Assembly: GCA_021769525.1 (NCBI GenBank)
Contig: JAETSQ010000022.1
Span: 1 to 41,668 of the forward strand
Length of the DNA stretch: 41,668 nt
Direction: 5' to 3'
Source: Oscillospiraceae bacterium
GTDB taxonomy: Bacteria; Bacillota; Clostridia; Oscillospirales; Ruminococcaceae
The translations under genes were made by a program, and so were the position numbers. The notes beneath the pieces were generated by a model. The model did not search any database. It had not been told where the DNA came from and saw only the letters and a program-made list of their open reading frames with translations. This document shows positions 27,670 through 37,310 of the stretch, piece after piece. Positions within the stretch are counted from its first letter, which is position 1. Each line of letters begins with the position of its first letter.

Positions 27670-27725
27670 AAGGCCCCCGGCTTTGCCGGGGGCCTTCGCT
27701 TGTCGAAAAAACTTTTTCGACAAGC
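27670..27725. terminator. Double-hairpin bidirectional terminator
   Basis: Between the convergent pfkA and ABC exporter genes: AAGGCCCCCGGC/GCCGGGGGCCTT (27670-27696) and then a near-perfect palindrome GCTTGTCGAAAAA/TTTTTCGACAAGC (27698-27725) whose A/T centre gives T-runs on both strands. Confidence 0.75.
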
Positions 27726-27731
27726 CGTGGG

Positions 27732-29582
27732 TCAGGCGGAGGCTTCGTCCTCCCCCTTGAACTGGCTCTGATAGAGCTGGGCGTAGAAGCCGCCTTTAGC
27801 CATCAGCTCCTGATGGTTCCCTGCCTCGATGATGTCCCCGTCCCGCATCACCAGGATCTTTCCGGCGTCCCGGATGGTGGAAAGGCGGTGGGCGATGACA
27901 AAGCTGGTGCGTCCCTTCATCAGGGTGTTCATGGCCTTTTGGATCAGCACCTCGGTGCGGGTGTCCACGCTGCTGGTGGCTTCATCCAGGATGAGGATAT
28001 CCGGGTCGGAGAGGATGGCTCTGGCGATGGTGAGGAGCTGCCGCTGCCCCTGGCTGATGTTGGAGGCGTCCTCCCCCAGCGGGGTGTCGTACCCCTGGGG
28101 CAGGGCCCGGATGAATTTATCCGCGCGGGCGGACCGGGCGGCCTCCTCCACCTCGGCGTCGGTGGCGTCCAGGCGGCCGTAGCGGATGTTCTCCCGGATG
28201 GTGCCGGAAAAGAGCCAGGTATCCTGGAGCACCATACCGATGCGGGAGCGCAGCGCCGCGCGGGGCATCCCCGCGATGTCCTCCCCGTCCAGCAGGATGC
28301 GGCCCCCGCTCACCTCGTAGAACCGCAGGATGAGGTTGACCAGGGTGGTCTTGCCCGCCCCGGTGGGGCCGACGATGGCCACCGTTTCTCCGGGGCGGAT
28401 GGAGAGACTCAGGTCTTTGATGAGGATGCGGTCGGGGGTGTAGCCGAAGCTGACGTTTTGGAACTCCACGCTGCCGCTGCCCCGCCGGGCGGCCTGGGGG
28501 ATCTCCTCCTGGGGCAGGGGGTCCGGGGTCTCCTCCGCCTCGTCCAGGAACTCAAAGACCCGCTCTGCCGCGGCGATGGCGGACTGGAGCATATTGGCCA
28601 GGTTGGCCAGCTGGACGATGGGGTTGGAGAACTGGCGGATATACTGGATGAAGGACTGGATGGAGCCCACCAGGAACTTTCCCTGGATGACCCAGATAGC
28701 CCCCAGCACGGTGACGATGATATATCCCAGGTTGCCGATGAAACTGCTCACCGGCATGATGATGCCGGAGATGAAATTGGCCTTCCAGCTGTAGCGGTAC
28801 AGCTCTTCGTTGAGGCCGTCAAAGGCGGCAATGGTATCCTCCTCGCGGGAAAAGACCTTGACCACGTTGTGGCCGGTGTACATCTCCTCCACATAGCCGT
28901 TGAGGGAGCCCAGGGTGTCCGCCTGGCCCTTGAAGAGCTTTTGAGAGAGATGCACCACATTCATCGAGGCCAGCAGGGTCAGGGGGAGGGTGAGAAGGGC
29001 CACCCCGGTGAGGACCGGGCTGATGAGCAGCATCATCACCAGGATGGTGAGGATGGTAAAGACCGAGTTGACCACCTGGTTGATCCCCTGCTGGAGGGTG
29101 GTGGCCACCGTGTCCACGTCATTGGTGACACGGCTGAGGACATCCCCGATGGAACCCCGGTCAAAGTAGCCCAGGGGCAGGCGGCGGATCTTCTGGTCCA
29201 CCGTTTTGCGCAGGCTGTAGATGGTCTTTTGGGCCACGCCGGAGACCAGGAAATTTTGCAGATAGCTGAAGAGGGCGGAGAGGATATGGAGGGTCGCCAG
29301 CAGGACCAGGATCCGCAGCACGGCGGTAAAATCGATGCCGCCGCTGCCCTGGGTCATCCGGTCAAAGCCCCGTTGGATCTCGTTGGTGGCAAAGCCCAGG
29401 ACCATGGGCCCCATGCTGCTGAAGACGGTGCTGAGGATGGCGAAGATCACCACCAGGGCCAGCCCCAGGTGGTAGGGCTTCATAAAGATCAGCAGCCGCC
29501 GGAGGGTGACCTTGGTGTTCTTGGGGCGGTCAAAGTTTTTTGGCTGGCGGCCGCCGGGTCCGCCGTGCATCGGTCCGCTCAT
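27732..29582 (-). CDS. ABC exporter subunit with canonical ATP site (heterodimer partner)
   Basis: A 616-residue half-transporter: six transmembrane helices (residues about 33-330) fused to a nucleotide-binding domain. Walker A GPTGAGKTTL near 404, Walker B ILILDEATSSVD with the catalytic glutamate, and switch His in IAHRLST are all canonical, while the signature loop is altered (ISQGQRQ rather than LSGGQ). That is the usual pattern of the catalytic half of heterodimeric multidrug exporters such as BmrCD, LmrCD and TM287/288. An acidic and glycine-rich N-terminal extension precedes the first helix. Its ATG overlaps the stop of the partner gene by 4 nt. The substrate is unknown; the MarR gene at the head of the operon suggests a toxic or drug-like compound. 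Confidence 0.93.
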   Translation of the reverse strand: MSGPMHGGPGGRQPKNFDRPKNTKVTLRRLLIFMKPYHLGLALVVIFAILSTVFSSMGPMVLGFATNEIQRGFDRMTQGSGGIDFTAVLRILVLLATLHILSALFSYLQNFLVSGVAQKTIYSLRKTVDQKIRRLPLGYFDRGSIGDVLSRVTNDVDTVATTLQQGINQVVNSVFTILTILVMMLLISPVLTGVALLTLPLTLLASMNVVHLSQKLFKGQADTLGSLNGYVEEMYTGHNVVKVFSREEDTIAAFDGLNEELYRYSWKANFISGIIMPVSSFIGNLGYIIVTVLGAIWVIQGKFLVGSIQSFIQYIRQFSNPIVQLANLANMLQSAIAAAERVFEFLDEAEETPDPLPQEEIPQAARRGSGSVEFQNVSFGYTPDRILIKDLSLSIRPGETVAIVGPTGAGKTTLVNLILRFYEVSGGRILLDGEDIAGMPRAALRSRIGMVLQDTWLFSGTIRENIRYGRLDATDAEVEEAARSARADKFIRALPQGYDTPLGEDASNISQGQRQLLTIARAILSDPDILILDEATSSVDTRTEVLIQKAMNTLMKGRTSFVIAHRLSTIRDAGKILVMRDGDIIEAGNHQELMAKGGFYAQLYQSQFKGEDEASA

Positions 29583-31309
29583 GCTCCCACCTCCTCTGCC
29601 GACATCTGGGAATAGACGATCTCCTGGTAGACCGGGCAGCTTTGCAGCAGCTCCCGGTGGGTGCCCATCCCCACACAGCCGCCGCCATCCAGTACCAGGA
29701 TGCGGTCGGCGTCCATGATGGTGCTCACCTTTTGGGCTACGATGAGTACGGTGGCGTCCCTGGTGGTCTCCCGGAGGGCGGCCCGGAGGGCGGCGTCGGT
29801 CTTGGCGTCCAGGGCGGAGAAGCTGTCGTCAAAGATATAGACCTCCGGCCTGCGGACCAGGGCGCGGGCGATGGAGAGCCGCTGCTTCTGGCCCCCGGAG
29901 AAGTTCTGCCCCAGCTGTGCCACCGGGGCATCCAGCCCGCCGGGCTTCTCCCGGATGAAGTCCAGCGCCTGGGCGGTTTTGGCCGCCGCCAGGATCTCCT
30001 CCTCGGTGGCGTCCGGCTTGCCGTAGGCGATGTTTTCCCGGATGGTGCCCCGGAAGAGCAGCGCCTTCTGGGGGACGAAGCCGATCTTGTCCCGGAGCTG
30101 CCGCTGGGTCATTTGGCGGACGTCCACCCCGTCCACCAGCACCTGCCCCCCGGTGGCGTCAAAGAACCGGGGGATGAGGTTCACCAGGGTGGATTTGCCG
30201 CTGCCGGTGGAGCCGATGACCGCCGTCACCTCCCCAGGGCGGGCGGTGAAGGAGATGCCCTCCAGCACCGGCTTTTCCGCCCCCTGGTAGGTGAGGGAGA
30301 CATCCCGGAACTCCACCGTGCCCCGCAGGCCGGTCCGGGGAGCGGGTCCCTCCGGGTCGGCGATGGCCTCCGGAAGGTCCAGCACCTGGGTGATCCGCCG
30401 GGCGGAGGCCACTGCGCGGGGCGCCATGACGAAGATCATGGTGAACATCATCAGGGACATCATGATCTGCATAACGTACTGGATCACCGCCATCATATCC
30501 CCCACCAGGAGGCTGCCGGCATCGATCTGAACGGCGCCGGACCACACCAGGCCGATCTGGGTAAAGCTCATGATGAGGGTGAGCACCGGCATCAGGATGG
30601 CCATGGTGCGGTGCATCTTGATGGTGACGGCGGTAAGGGCGCTGTTGGCCCCGTCGAACCGCTCTTCCTCATAGCCCTCGGTGCCAAAGGCCCGCTCCAC
30701 CCGCAGTCCGGTGAGCTTTTCCCGCAGGATGAGGTTCACCCGGTCCACCGACCGCTGGATGGTGCCGGAAAGGGGCAGGGCGACGGAGGATACGAGGACC
30801 ACCGTGATGACCAGGGCGGGCACCGAGAGGAGCACCACCTGGGAGAGGGCGGCGCTGGAGTTCAGGGCCATGGTGACGCCCCCCAGGATCATCAGGGGGG
30901 CCCGGATGAGGATGCGGAAGGCCATCATCACAAACATCTGGATCTGGTTCACGTCGTTGGTGGTGCGGGTGATGAGGGTGGCGGTGCCCAGGGACTCGAA
31001 CTCGGTGAGGGAGAGGGCGGCGGCCTTGCGGAAAACCATCCCCCGCAGGTCCCGGCCAAAGCCCATGGATACCTGGGCCCCCAGGATGCCGCTGCCCACG
31101 GCGCAGAGCACCCCCAGCAGAGCGCAGAGGAGCATCTCCCCCCCGGTGAGGAAGATCAGGGGGAGGTCCTGGGCGGCGATGCCCTGGTTGATGATGCGGG
31201 CCATCAGGGAGGGGAGGGCCAGATCGGTGTAGACCCCGGCCAGGGTGATGGCGGCCAGCAGCAGCGTCTGCGGCCAGTAAGGCCGCAGCTTTCCGAGGAT
31301 CTTTAGCAT
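29579..31309 (-). CDS. ABC exporter subunit with degenerate ATP site (heterodimer partner)
   Basis: A 576-residue half-transporter with an N-terminal six-helix domain and a nucleotide-binding domain. Walker A GSTGSGKSTL lies near residue 365 and the signature FSGGQKQRLS is canonical, but the Walker B catalytic glutamate is aspartate (VYIFDDSFSALD) and the switch histidine is glutamine (IVAQKVST). This half therefore supplies the degenerate site in a heterodimer with the next gene, as in BmrC/TM287-type pairs. The start overlaps the end of the MarR gene by 7 nt, and its stop overlaps the partner start by 4 nt, so all three proteins are translated from one message. Confidence 0.93.
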   Translation of the reverse strand: MLKILGKLRPYWPQTLLLAAITLAGVYTDLALPSLMARIINQGIAAQDLPLIFLTGGEMLLCALLGVLCAVGSGILGAQVSMGFGRDLRGMVFRKAAALSLTEFESLGTATLITRTTNDVNQIQMFVMMAFRILIRAPLMILGGVTMALNSSAALSQVVLLSVPALVITVVLVSSVALPLSGTIQRSVDRVNLILREKLTGLRVERAFGTEGYEEERFDGANSALTAVTIKMHRTMAILMPVLTLIMSFTQIGLVWSGAVQIDAGSLLVGDMMAVIQYVMQIMMSLMMFTMIFVMAPRAVASARRITQVLDLPEAIADPEGPAPRTGLRGTVEFRDVSLTYQGAEKPVLEGISFTARPGEVTAVIGSTGSGKSTLVNLIPRFFDATGGQVLVDGVDVRQMTQRQLRDKIGFVPQKALLFRGTIRENIAYGKPDATEEEILAAAKTAQALDFIREKPGGLDAPVAQLGQNFSGGQKQRLSIARALVRRPEVYIFDDSFSALDAKTDAALRAALRETTRDATVLIVAQKVSTIMDADRILVLDGGGCVGMGTHRELLQSCPVYQEIVYSQMSAEEVGA

Positions 31310-31758
31310 TCCGGTTCACAACCTTTCATCAGGAAATCGGGAGATTCGGAGGGCGCGGGGTCGGAGATCTTTTCCAAAAGGTCCAAAAAGAGCAGCCCCT
31401 CCTCCGGGGCAAGGCGGGCAAGGAGACCGCGGAAAAAGACCACCTGCCGCTCCCAGTCCTTTTTCAGGAAGTCCTGCCCCTCCGGGGTGATGGTGAGGAA
31501 TACCTGCCTGCGGTCCTCCTGGGAGTGGACCCGCCGCAGCAGGCCCTGGTCCTCCAGCCGCTGGAGCATGGGGGTGATGGTGGAAGGGCGCACCCGCAGC
31601 ACCTGGCTCAGCTGGGTGGGGGTGACCTGGGTCTCCCGGTGGCGGTCCAGGTAGATGAGCAGGTGGATCTGGGGCCGGGGCCAGGCGCCCCCCCTGGTAA
31701 GGGTGTGGAGATACCGGGCGTTGGCGAGAAAGAGCCGGGTATCCGGGGTGTTGTCCAT
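31303..31758 (-). CDS. MarR-family transcriptional regulator
   Basis: A 151-residue winged-helix repressor. The HTH and wing are clear: VTPTQLSQVLRVRPSTITPM (residues about 44-63) followed by LEDQGLLRRVHSQEDRRQVF, the DR-rich wing of MarR proteins; flanking helices form the dimer interface. The frame is open to 31794, but the ATG at 31758 has AAGGAGAG at ideal distance and the extra 12 residues would come from the operator. First gene of the operon with the two ABC exporter halves, and two overlapping palindromes lie right upstream, so it probably represses its own operon until a ligand is bound. Confidence 0.92.
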   Translation of the reverse strand: MDNTPDTRLFLANARYLHTLTRGGAWPRPQIHLLIYLDRHRETQVTPTQLSQVLRVRPSTITPMLQRLEDQGLLRRVHSQEDRRQVFLTITPEGQDFLKKDWERQVVFFRGLLARLAPEEGLLFLDLLEKISDPAPSESPDFLMKGCEPEC

Positions 31759-31783
31759 AGGGAGCTCTCCTTTTTGCTTTATT

Positions 31784-31807
31784 ATTTCGATCATCGAAAT
31801 ATTCGAT
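31784..31807. promoter_or_regulatory. Overlapping palindromic operators for the MarR regulator
   Basis: Two perfect palindromes share a half-site: ATTTCGAT-C-ATCGAAAT (31784-31800) and ATCGAA-ATA-TTCGAT (31793-31807). They cover the region just downstream of the -10 box of the minus-strand promoter, where repressor binding would block transcription start. Confidence 0.75.
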
Positions 31808-31813
31808 AGGCTG

Positions 31814-31842
31814 ATTATATAGAAATATCACCAAAGAAACAA
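31814..31842 (-). promoter_or_regulatory. Promoter of the MarR-ABC exporter operon
   Basis: Minus strand TTGTTT (31842-31837), 17-bp spacer, perfect TATAAT (31819-31814); the start codon is 56 nt downstream and the palindromic operators lie between them. Confidence 0.7.
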
Positions 31843-31864
31843 TAGATATTTTATGAACTTTTCC

Positions 31865-31893
31865 GTATCTTTTTCCCGTACCCCGCATACAGA
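31865..31893 (+). promoter_or_regulatory. Possible sigma-E promoter for the CwlJ/GerQ-like pair
   Basis: GTATCTT (31865-31871), 14-bp spacer, CATACAGA (31886-31893). This resembles the mother-cell sigma-E pattern KMATATT-N14-CATACAHT (5 of 7 and 6 of 8). The predicted start near 31900 lies after the ATG at 31897 and so favours the later ATG at 31930. Confidence 0.45.
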
Positions 31894-31929
31894 TGGATGG
31901 AGGGGGAAAAGGAGGGGGTCCGAAGAGAG

Positions 31930-32370
31930 ATGGCATTTTCCGACCTGGAGCTTCTGGCTAGGCTCATCCAGTGCGAGGCCGGCGGAGAGGGGGATACCGG
32001 CATGGCGGCGGTGGCCACGGTGGTGATGAACCGGGTCCGGGCCAGCGCGGGGGAGTACGCGCGGGTGGGCCAGGGGAGCATCCGGAAGATCATCCTCCAG
32101 CCCGGTCAGTTCACCTGCGCCATGGAGACAGTGGGAGGCCGGCCCAACCAGCAGAACATCTATAATATGCGCCCGGAATCGGTGCAGTATCAAATTGCCG
32201 AGTGGGCCATTGCGGGTGGGCGGGTCATCAACCTGGGGCAGGCTCTGTGGTTCTTCAACCCCTACAGTCCCACCTGCCGCCCGAACTTCCCCAGCGAGGT
32301 GGGGGTCTATGTCACCCGCATCCGCAACCACTGCTTTTATAACCCCACCGCGGCCTATTACGATACATAA
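31930..32370 (+). CDS. SleB/CwlJ-type cell wall hydrolase, spore-germination type
   Basis: A 146-residue Hydrolase_2 (SleB/CwlJ) domain protein with no signal peptide or peptidoglycan-binding domain, as in CwlJ, which is made in the mother cell and degrades cortex during germination. The family core LARLIQCEAGGE (catalytic Glu16) is followed by GMAAVATVVMNRV, PGQFTCAM and ALWFFNP. An in-frame ATG exists at 31897, but I chose 31930: GGAGGGGG lies upstream and a likely sigma-E promoter would start transcription after 31897. It is followed after 12 nt by a GerQ-like gene; in Bacillus anthracis and relatives cwlJ and gerQ form one operon and CwlJ needs GerQ for localisation. Other SleB-like wall hydrolase roles remain possible. 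Confidence 0.82.
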   Translation: MAFSDLELLARLIQCEAGGEGDTGMAAVATVVMNRVRASAGEYARVGQGSIRKIILQPGQFTCAMETVGGRPNQQNIYNMRPESVQYQIAEWAIAGGRVINLGQALWFFNPYSPTCRPNFPSEVGVYVTRIRNHCFYNPTAAYYDT

Positions 32371-32382
32371 GGAGGAGCGACT

Positions 32383-32772
32383 ATGCCCGACAATGAAACC
32401 ATGGAAAACCTTTCCCAGATGCCCCAGCCCCTGACCGAAAACCCGGAGCCCTACCCGGAGGAAACCCAGAACGGCGTAGACCCGGAGACCATCCAGGAGG
32501 TCATCGCCCTTTCGGTGGGCAGCTATGTGGTGGTGGAGTTTCTCATCGGCACCAATAATATCGTCCGCAAGGAAGGCGTGCTCACCGCCGTGGGGGTCTC
32601 CTGGCTGCTGCTCTATGATGAGAGCAGCGGCACCTCGGTGGTCTGCGATATGTACTCGGTAAAGTTCGTCACCTACTTTGATCCCGGCGTGCGCCCCACC
32701 GACACCGGCGATCTGCAAAGCGCCCAGCGCCAGCTCCTCCGCCAGAATCCGCCCCGGAACGGCCGCCGCTGA
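32383..32772 (+). CDS. GerQ-like spore coat protein
   Basis: A 129-residue protein: a Pro/Glu/Gln-rich N-terminal 35 residues, then a compact beta domain (about 38-105) with QEVIALSVGSYVVVEFLIG, KEGVLTAVGVSWLLLYDE and CDMYSVKFVTYFDPG, and a basic end. This order of strands mirrors GerQ, whose core reads roughly as a YIENILR helix, then F..K.FKG.IEAAG.DHI, then a LL..YLDYITF end. GerQ is a coat protein that is cross-linked by transglutaminase and needed to place CwlJ. The ATG follows AAGGAGGAG, 12 nt after the CwlJ-like gene, and a strong terminator follows. The match is by pattern only, so the call is moderate, supported by the partner gene. Confidence 0.62.
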   Translation: MPDNETMENLSQMPQPLTENPEPYPEETQNGVDPETIQEVIALSVGSYVVVEFLIGTNNIVRKEGVLTAVGVSWLLLYDESSGTSVVCDMYSVKFVTYFDPGVRPTDTGDLQSAQRQLLRQNPPRNGRR

Positions 32773-32784
32773 GGCGTCCCGCCC

Positions 32785-32823
32785 AAAAAAACAGAGCAGA
32801 GCGATCCTCTGCTCTGTTTTTTT
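32785..32823 (+). terminator. Rho-independent terminator after the GerQ-like gene
   Basis: ACAGAGCAGAG (32791-32801) pairs with CTCTGCTCTGT (32807-32817) around CGATC, with a run of seven A before and seven T after, so it may serve both strands. Confidence 0.92.
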
Positions 32824-32891
32824 GGTGGATGGGACCAATCTTGAACAAATTGTTAAATTTCCTATTTTTTTGTTAAATCGGCGAAACCCCC

Positions 32892-32919
32892 TTGATTTTT
32901 TTCCAAAAAGGGGTAGAAT
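32892..32919 (+). promoter_or_regulatory. Sigma-A promoter of groES-groEL
   Basis: TTGATT (32892-32897), 16-bp spacer, TAGAAT (32914-32919), just upstream of the CIRCE element. Confidence 0.7.
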
Positions 32920-32927
32920 AATAATCG

Positions 32928-32954
32928 TTGGCACTCTAATATTACGAGTGCTAA
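32928..32954 (+). promoter_or_regulatory. CIRCE element (HrcA operator)
   Basis: TTGGCACTC-N9-GAGTGCTAA at 32928-32954; the consensus is TTAGCACTC-N9-GAGTGCTAA, so there is one mismatch in the left arm. Placement between promoter and groES is standard for HrcA repression relieved by heat or misfolded protein through GroEL. hrcA itself is not in this window. Confidence 0.95.
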
Positions 32955-33281
<327 letters not shown>

Positions 33282-33308
33282 TCCTTCGGATAACCAACTC
33301 TAACGTAA

Positions 33309-34970
<1,662 letters not shown>

Positions 34971-35016
34971 AAAGAGCCTATCCAGAACCGTCCAATGATA
35001 ATGATATAGTGTAATG

Positions 35017-35062
35017 AAGTGCCTGGAGTCTTGGTCAAGCATCCCGGATTCCAGGCACTTTG
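35017..35062 (+). terminator. Stem-loop after groEL (terminator or leader element of rubrerythrin)
   Basis: Perfect 11-bp stem AAGTGCCTGGA (35017-35027) with TCCAGGCACTT (35050-35060). Only three T residues follow, so termination may be weak; since rubrerythrin starts 32 nt later, it could alternatively be a leader hairpin. The left arm plus loop AGTGCCTGGAGTCTT is identical to 10-24 at the window start. Confidence 0.6.
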
Positions 35063-35093
35063 GTAAAAGGTAAGAAAGAAAGGGAGTATTTTT

Positions 35094-35630
35094 ATGAGCA
35101 GATACGCCGGTACACAGACCGAGAAGAACCTGGAAGCCGCCTTCGCCGGGGAGTCCCAGGCCCGCAACAAGTATACATACTTCGCCTCGGTGGCAAAGAA
35201 GGAGGGGTATGAGCAGATCGCCGCCCTCTTCCTGAAGACCGCCGACAACGAGAAGGAACACGCCAAGATGTGGTTCAAGGAGCTGGAGGGCCTGGGGGAC
35301 ACCGCCAAGAACCTGGGGGCCGCCGCCGACGGCGAGAACTACGAGTGGACCGATATGTACGAGGGCTTTGCCAAGACCGCCGAGGCAGAGGGCTTCCCGG
35401 AGCTGGCCGCCAAGTTCCGCATGGTCGCCGCCATCGAAAAGCACCACGAGGAGCGCTACCGCGCCCTGCTGAAGAATGTGGAGACCGCCGCGGTCTTTGA
35501 GAAGAGCGAGGTAAAGGTCTGGGAGTGCCGCAACTGCGGGCACATCGTGGTGGGCACTAAGGCCCCGGAGGTCTGCCCCGTCTGCGCCCATCCCCGGAGC
35601 TACTTCGAGCTCCACGCAGAGAATTACTAA
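35094..35630 (+). CDS. rbr: Rubrerythrin
   Basis: A 178-residue non-haem iron peroxidase of anaerobes that reduces hydrogen peroxide. The N-terminal four-helix ferritin-like domain (1-140) holds the di-iron ligands in [29 protein letters not shown] and [13 protein letters not shown]; the C-terminal rubredoxin-like domain (about 142-178) has two CxxC knuckles, ECRNCG and VCPVCAHP, for an Fe(SCys)4 centre. It is a complete classical rubrerythrin. AAAGGGAG lies before the ATG. It sits alone between hairpins, in line with its own transcription, and points to an anaerobic organism exposed to oxygen at times. Confidence 0.96.
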   Translation: MSRYAGTQTEKNLEAAFAGESQARNKYTYFASVAKKEGYEQIAALFLKTADNEKEHAKMWFKELEGLGDTAKNLGAAADGENYEWTDMYEGFAKTAEAEGFPELAAKFRMVAAIEKHHEERYRALLKNVETAAVFEKSEVKVWECRNCGHIVVGTKAPEVCPVCAHPRSYFELHAENY

Positions 35631-35656
35631 GACCATTTTTCGCCCCCGATGTTTTG

Positions 35657-35696
35657 GGAGGGCCAGGGTGGATGATCGCCGCCCCGGCCCTCCTTT
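35657..35696 (+). terminator. Terminator after rubrerythrin
   Basis: GGAGGGCC (35657-35664) pairs with GGCCCTCC (35686-35693), extended by GGG/CCC after a mismatch, followed by TTTCT. Confidence 0.7.
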
Positions 35697-35712
35697 CTGA
35701 TGCGGCGATATA

Positions 35713-35741
35713 TCATATTTGGTACGGGCTCCTCATATAGT
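35713..35741 (+). promoter_or_regulatory. Sigma-E (mother-cell) promoter for the sipL-like/spoIVA operon
   Basis: TCATATT (35713-35719) fits the sigma-E -35 pattern KMATATT perfectly; after exactly 14 bp, CATATAGT (35734-35741) fits CATACAHT at 6 of 8 positions. A start near 35749 gives a leader of about 25 nt with AAGGAGGAGAGG before the ATG at 35774. Mother-cell expression is what the two products need. Confidence 0.75.
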
Positions 35742-35773
35742 GGTGGTGAACCAAATAAGGAGGAGAGGTAGAT

Positions 35774-37297
35774 ATGGAACTGAAGTTGACCCGGCAGCCC
35801 CTTTTTATAAACGAACCCCTCATCGACCAAAGTGTGGAGCAGCCCATCGAATGCGATGCCCTCCTGCCGGACTACTGTCCGGACATCGTGCGCATCCTCA
35901 AGTGCTCCGTCGCTCCCACCTTGGTGGGACGCCGGGCCAGCCCCGGCAAGCTGGAGCTGGAGGGAATGGCGGTGATCACCGTCTACTATGTCTCCACCGG
36001 GGAAGGGGTGGCACGGGGGGAGTACAAGGTGCCCTTTTCCCGCATCGTGGAGATGAAAGGGGACTGCCCCGACCCGGTGCTTTCCCTCTCCGCCCGTGTG
36101 GATTATGTCAACTGCCGGGCGGTAAACCAGCGGCGGCTGGACATCCGGGGGGCCCTGATCCTCACGGTAAAAGGGGTGGGCAGCCGGGAAGAGCAGGTGA
36201 TCGCGGAGGGGGAAGGCATGGGGCTCCAGCTGAAGCGGGAGCAGACCGATGCCGCCCGCCTGCTGGGCCAGTGCGTCCGGGAGACCCGCGTCACCGAAAA
36301 GCTGGAGCTGCCCCACGGAAAGCCCCCCATCCAAGCCATCGTCCGGGTAGGGGCGGCCGCCAGAGTTGCCGAATGCAAGCAGGTGGCGGGGAAGGCGGTG
36401 CTCCGGGGGGAGCTGAACCTTCATATCCTCTACCAGGCGGCCGGCGGCGGCTTTGACCGGATGGACTACACCCTGCCCACCAGTGCCATCTGTGAGCTGG
36501 AGGGCCTGGGGGAGGGGAGCCTCTGCGATGTGTGGCAGCAGGTGAACTCGGTCACCGCCGAGCCCGCTCCCACCGAGGACGGGGAGTACCGCTCCGTCGC
36601 GCTGGACGCGGTGGTGGAAAGCTGTGTCCGGGGATGGCTCCCCTGCGCGGTCCGGTACTGCTCCGATTGCTACTCCACCAAGAACCAGTGCAGCTTCCGG
36701 ACCCGGACCGTCGCCCTCACGCGGATCTGCCGGACGGTGCAGGAGACGGTCCCCTGCCAGGAGACCATCCCCCTGCCGGAGAACGTGGAGGAAGTGGTGG
36801 AGCTGTGGTGCGATGCGGCCGGCGCTTCCTCCCGGATGGAGAGCGGCGGCCCCGTGGCGGAAGGAAAGCTCACCGTCTCCATGCTGGCCAGGATGGAGGA
36901 CGGCCAGCTCTATTACTTCGATAAGGCCCTGGAAGTGAACCACAAGATCCCCTGTGAGGTGGAGGGGGCGGCCCTGGAAGCGCGCCTCAGCTGCCAGAGC
37001 TGCGCCTGGAGCGCCTCCGGGAGCGATTCTCTGGAGCTGCGCTGCCAGCTGGAGCTTACGGGGACCATTTCCTGCCCGGTGCGGGCGGTGCTGCTGGAGG
37101 ACATCGAGGTGGACGAGAAGAAGCCCAAGGAGGACGCCGCCGCCCCCGGCCTGTACCTGTACCTGGCGGATCCGGGGGAGACCCTGTGGGACATCGCCAA
37201 ACGGTACAACACCAACATCGATAAGATCACCGAGGAGAATCCGGAGGAGGACGAAAGCCGGCAGCGCCGGGTACTGCTGATCCCGGTGGTTTCTTGA
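35774..37297 (+). CDS. sipL: SipL-like SPOCS/DUF3794 protein with C-terminal LysM domain
   Basis: A 507-residue sporulation protein. It has repeated SPOCS (DUF3794) modules, visible in DQSVEQPIECDALLPDYCPDI (an opening block, residues about 18-38) and in later repeats with the VVESCVRGW and NVEEVVELWCDA strands, and a single C-terminal LysM domain (about 463-507, LADPGETLWDIAKRYNTNID). This is the architecture of Clostridioides difficile SipL, the functional counterpart of SpoVID that binds the SpoIVA ATPase through its LysM domain during coat assembly on the forespore. Here it lies directly upstream of spoIVA (13 nt), an operon arrangement that supports the call. A near-consensus sigma-E promoter lies upstream. 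Confidence 0.85.
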   Translation: MELKLTRQPLFINEPLIDQSVEQPIECDALLPDYCPDIVRILKCSVAPTLVGRRASPGKLELEGMAVITVYYVSTGEGVARGEYKVPFSRIVEMKGDCPDPVLSLSARVDYVNCRAVNQRRLDIRGALILTVKGVGSREEQVIAEGEGMGLQLKREQTDAARLLGQCVRETRVTEKLELPHGKPPIQAIVRVGAAARVAECKQVAGKAVLRGELNLHILYQAAGGGFDRMDYTLPTSAICELEGLGEGSLCDVWQQVNSVTAEPAPTEDGEYRSVALDAVVESCVRGWLPCAVRYCSDCYSTKNQCSFRTRTVALTRICRTVQETVPCQETIPLPENVEEVVELWCDAAGASSRMESGGPVAEGKLTVSMLARMEDGQLYYFDKALEVNHKIPCEVEGAALEARLSCQSCAWSASGSDSLELRCQLELTGTISCPVRAVLLEDIEVDEKKPKEDAAAPGLYLYLADPGETLWDIAKRYNTNIDKITEENPEEDESRQRRVLLIPVVS

Positions 37298-37310
37298 GGG
37301 GGAGAGGAGA

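Noticed and set aside
29540-31306. 588-codon plus-strand frame opposite the ABC exporter
   Set aside because: Antisense to an ABC subunit with complete motifs; product is His/Gly/Glu-rich noise.
34971-35093. Small gene between groEL and rubrerythrin
   Set aside because: No frame with a start and ribosome site; the space is filled by the hairpin at 35017-35060.
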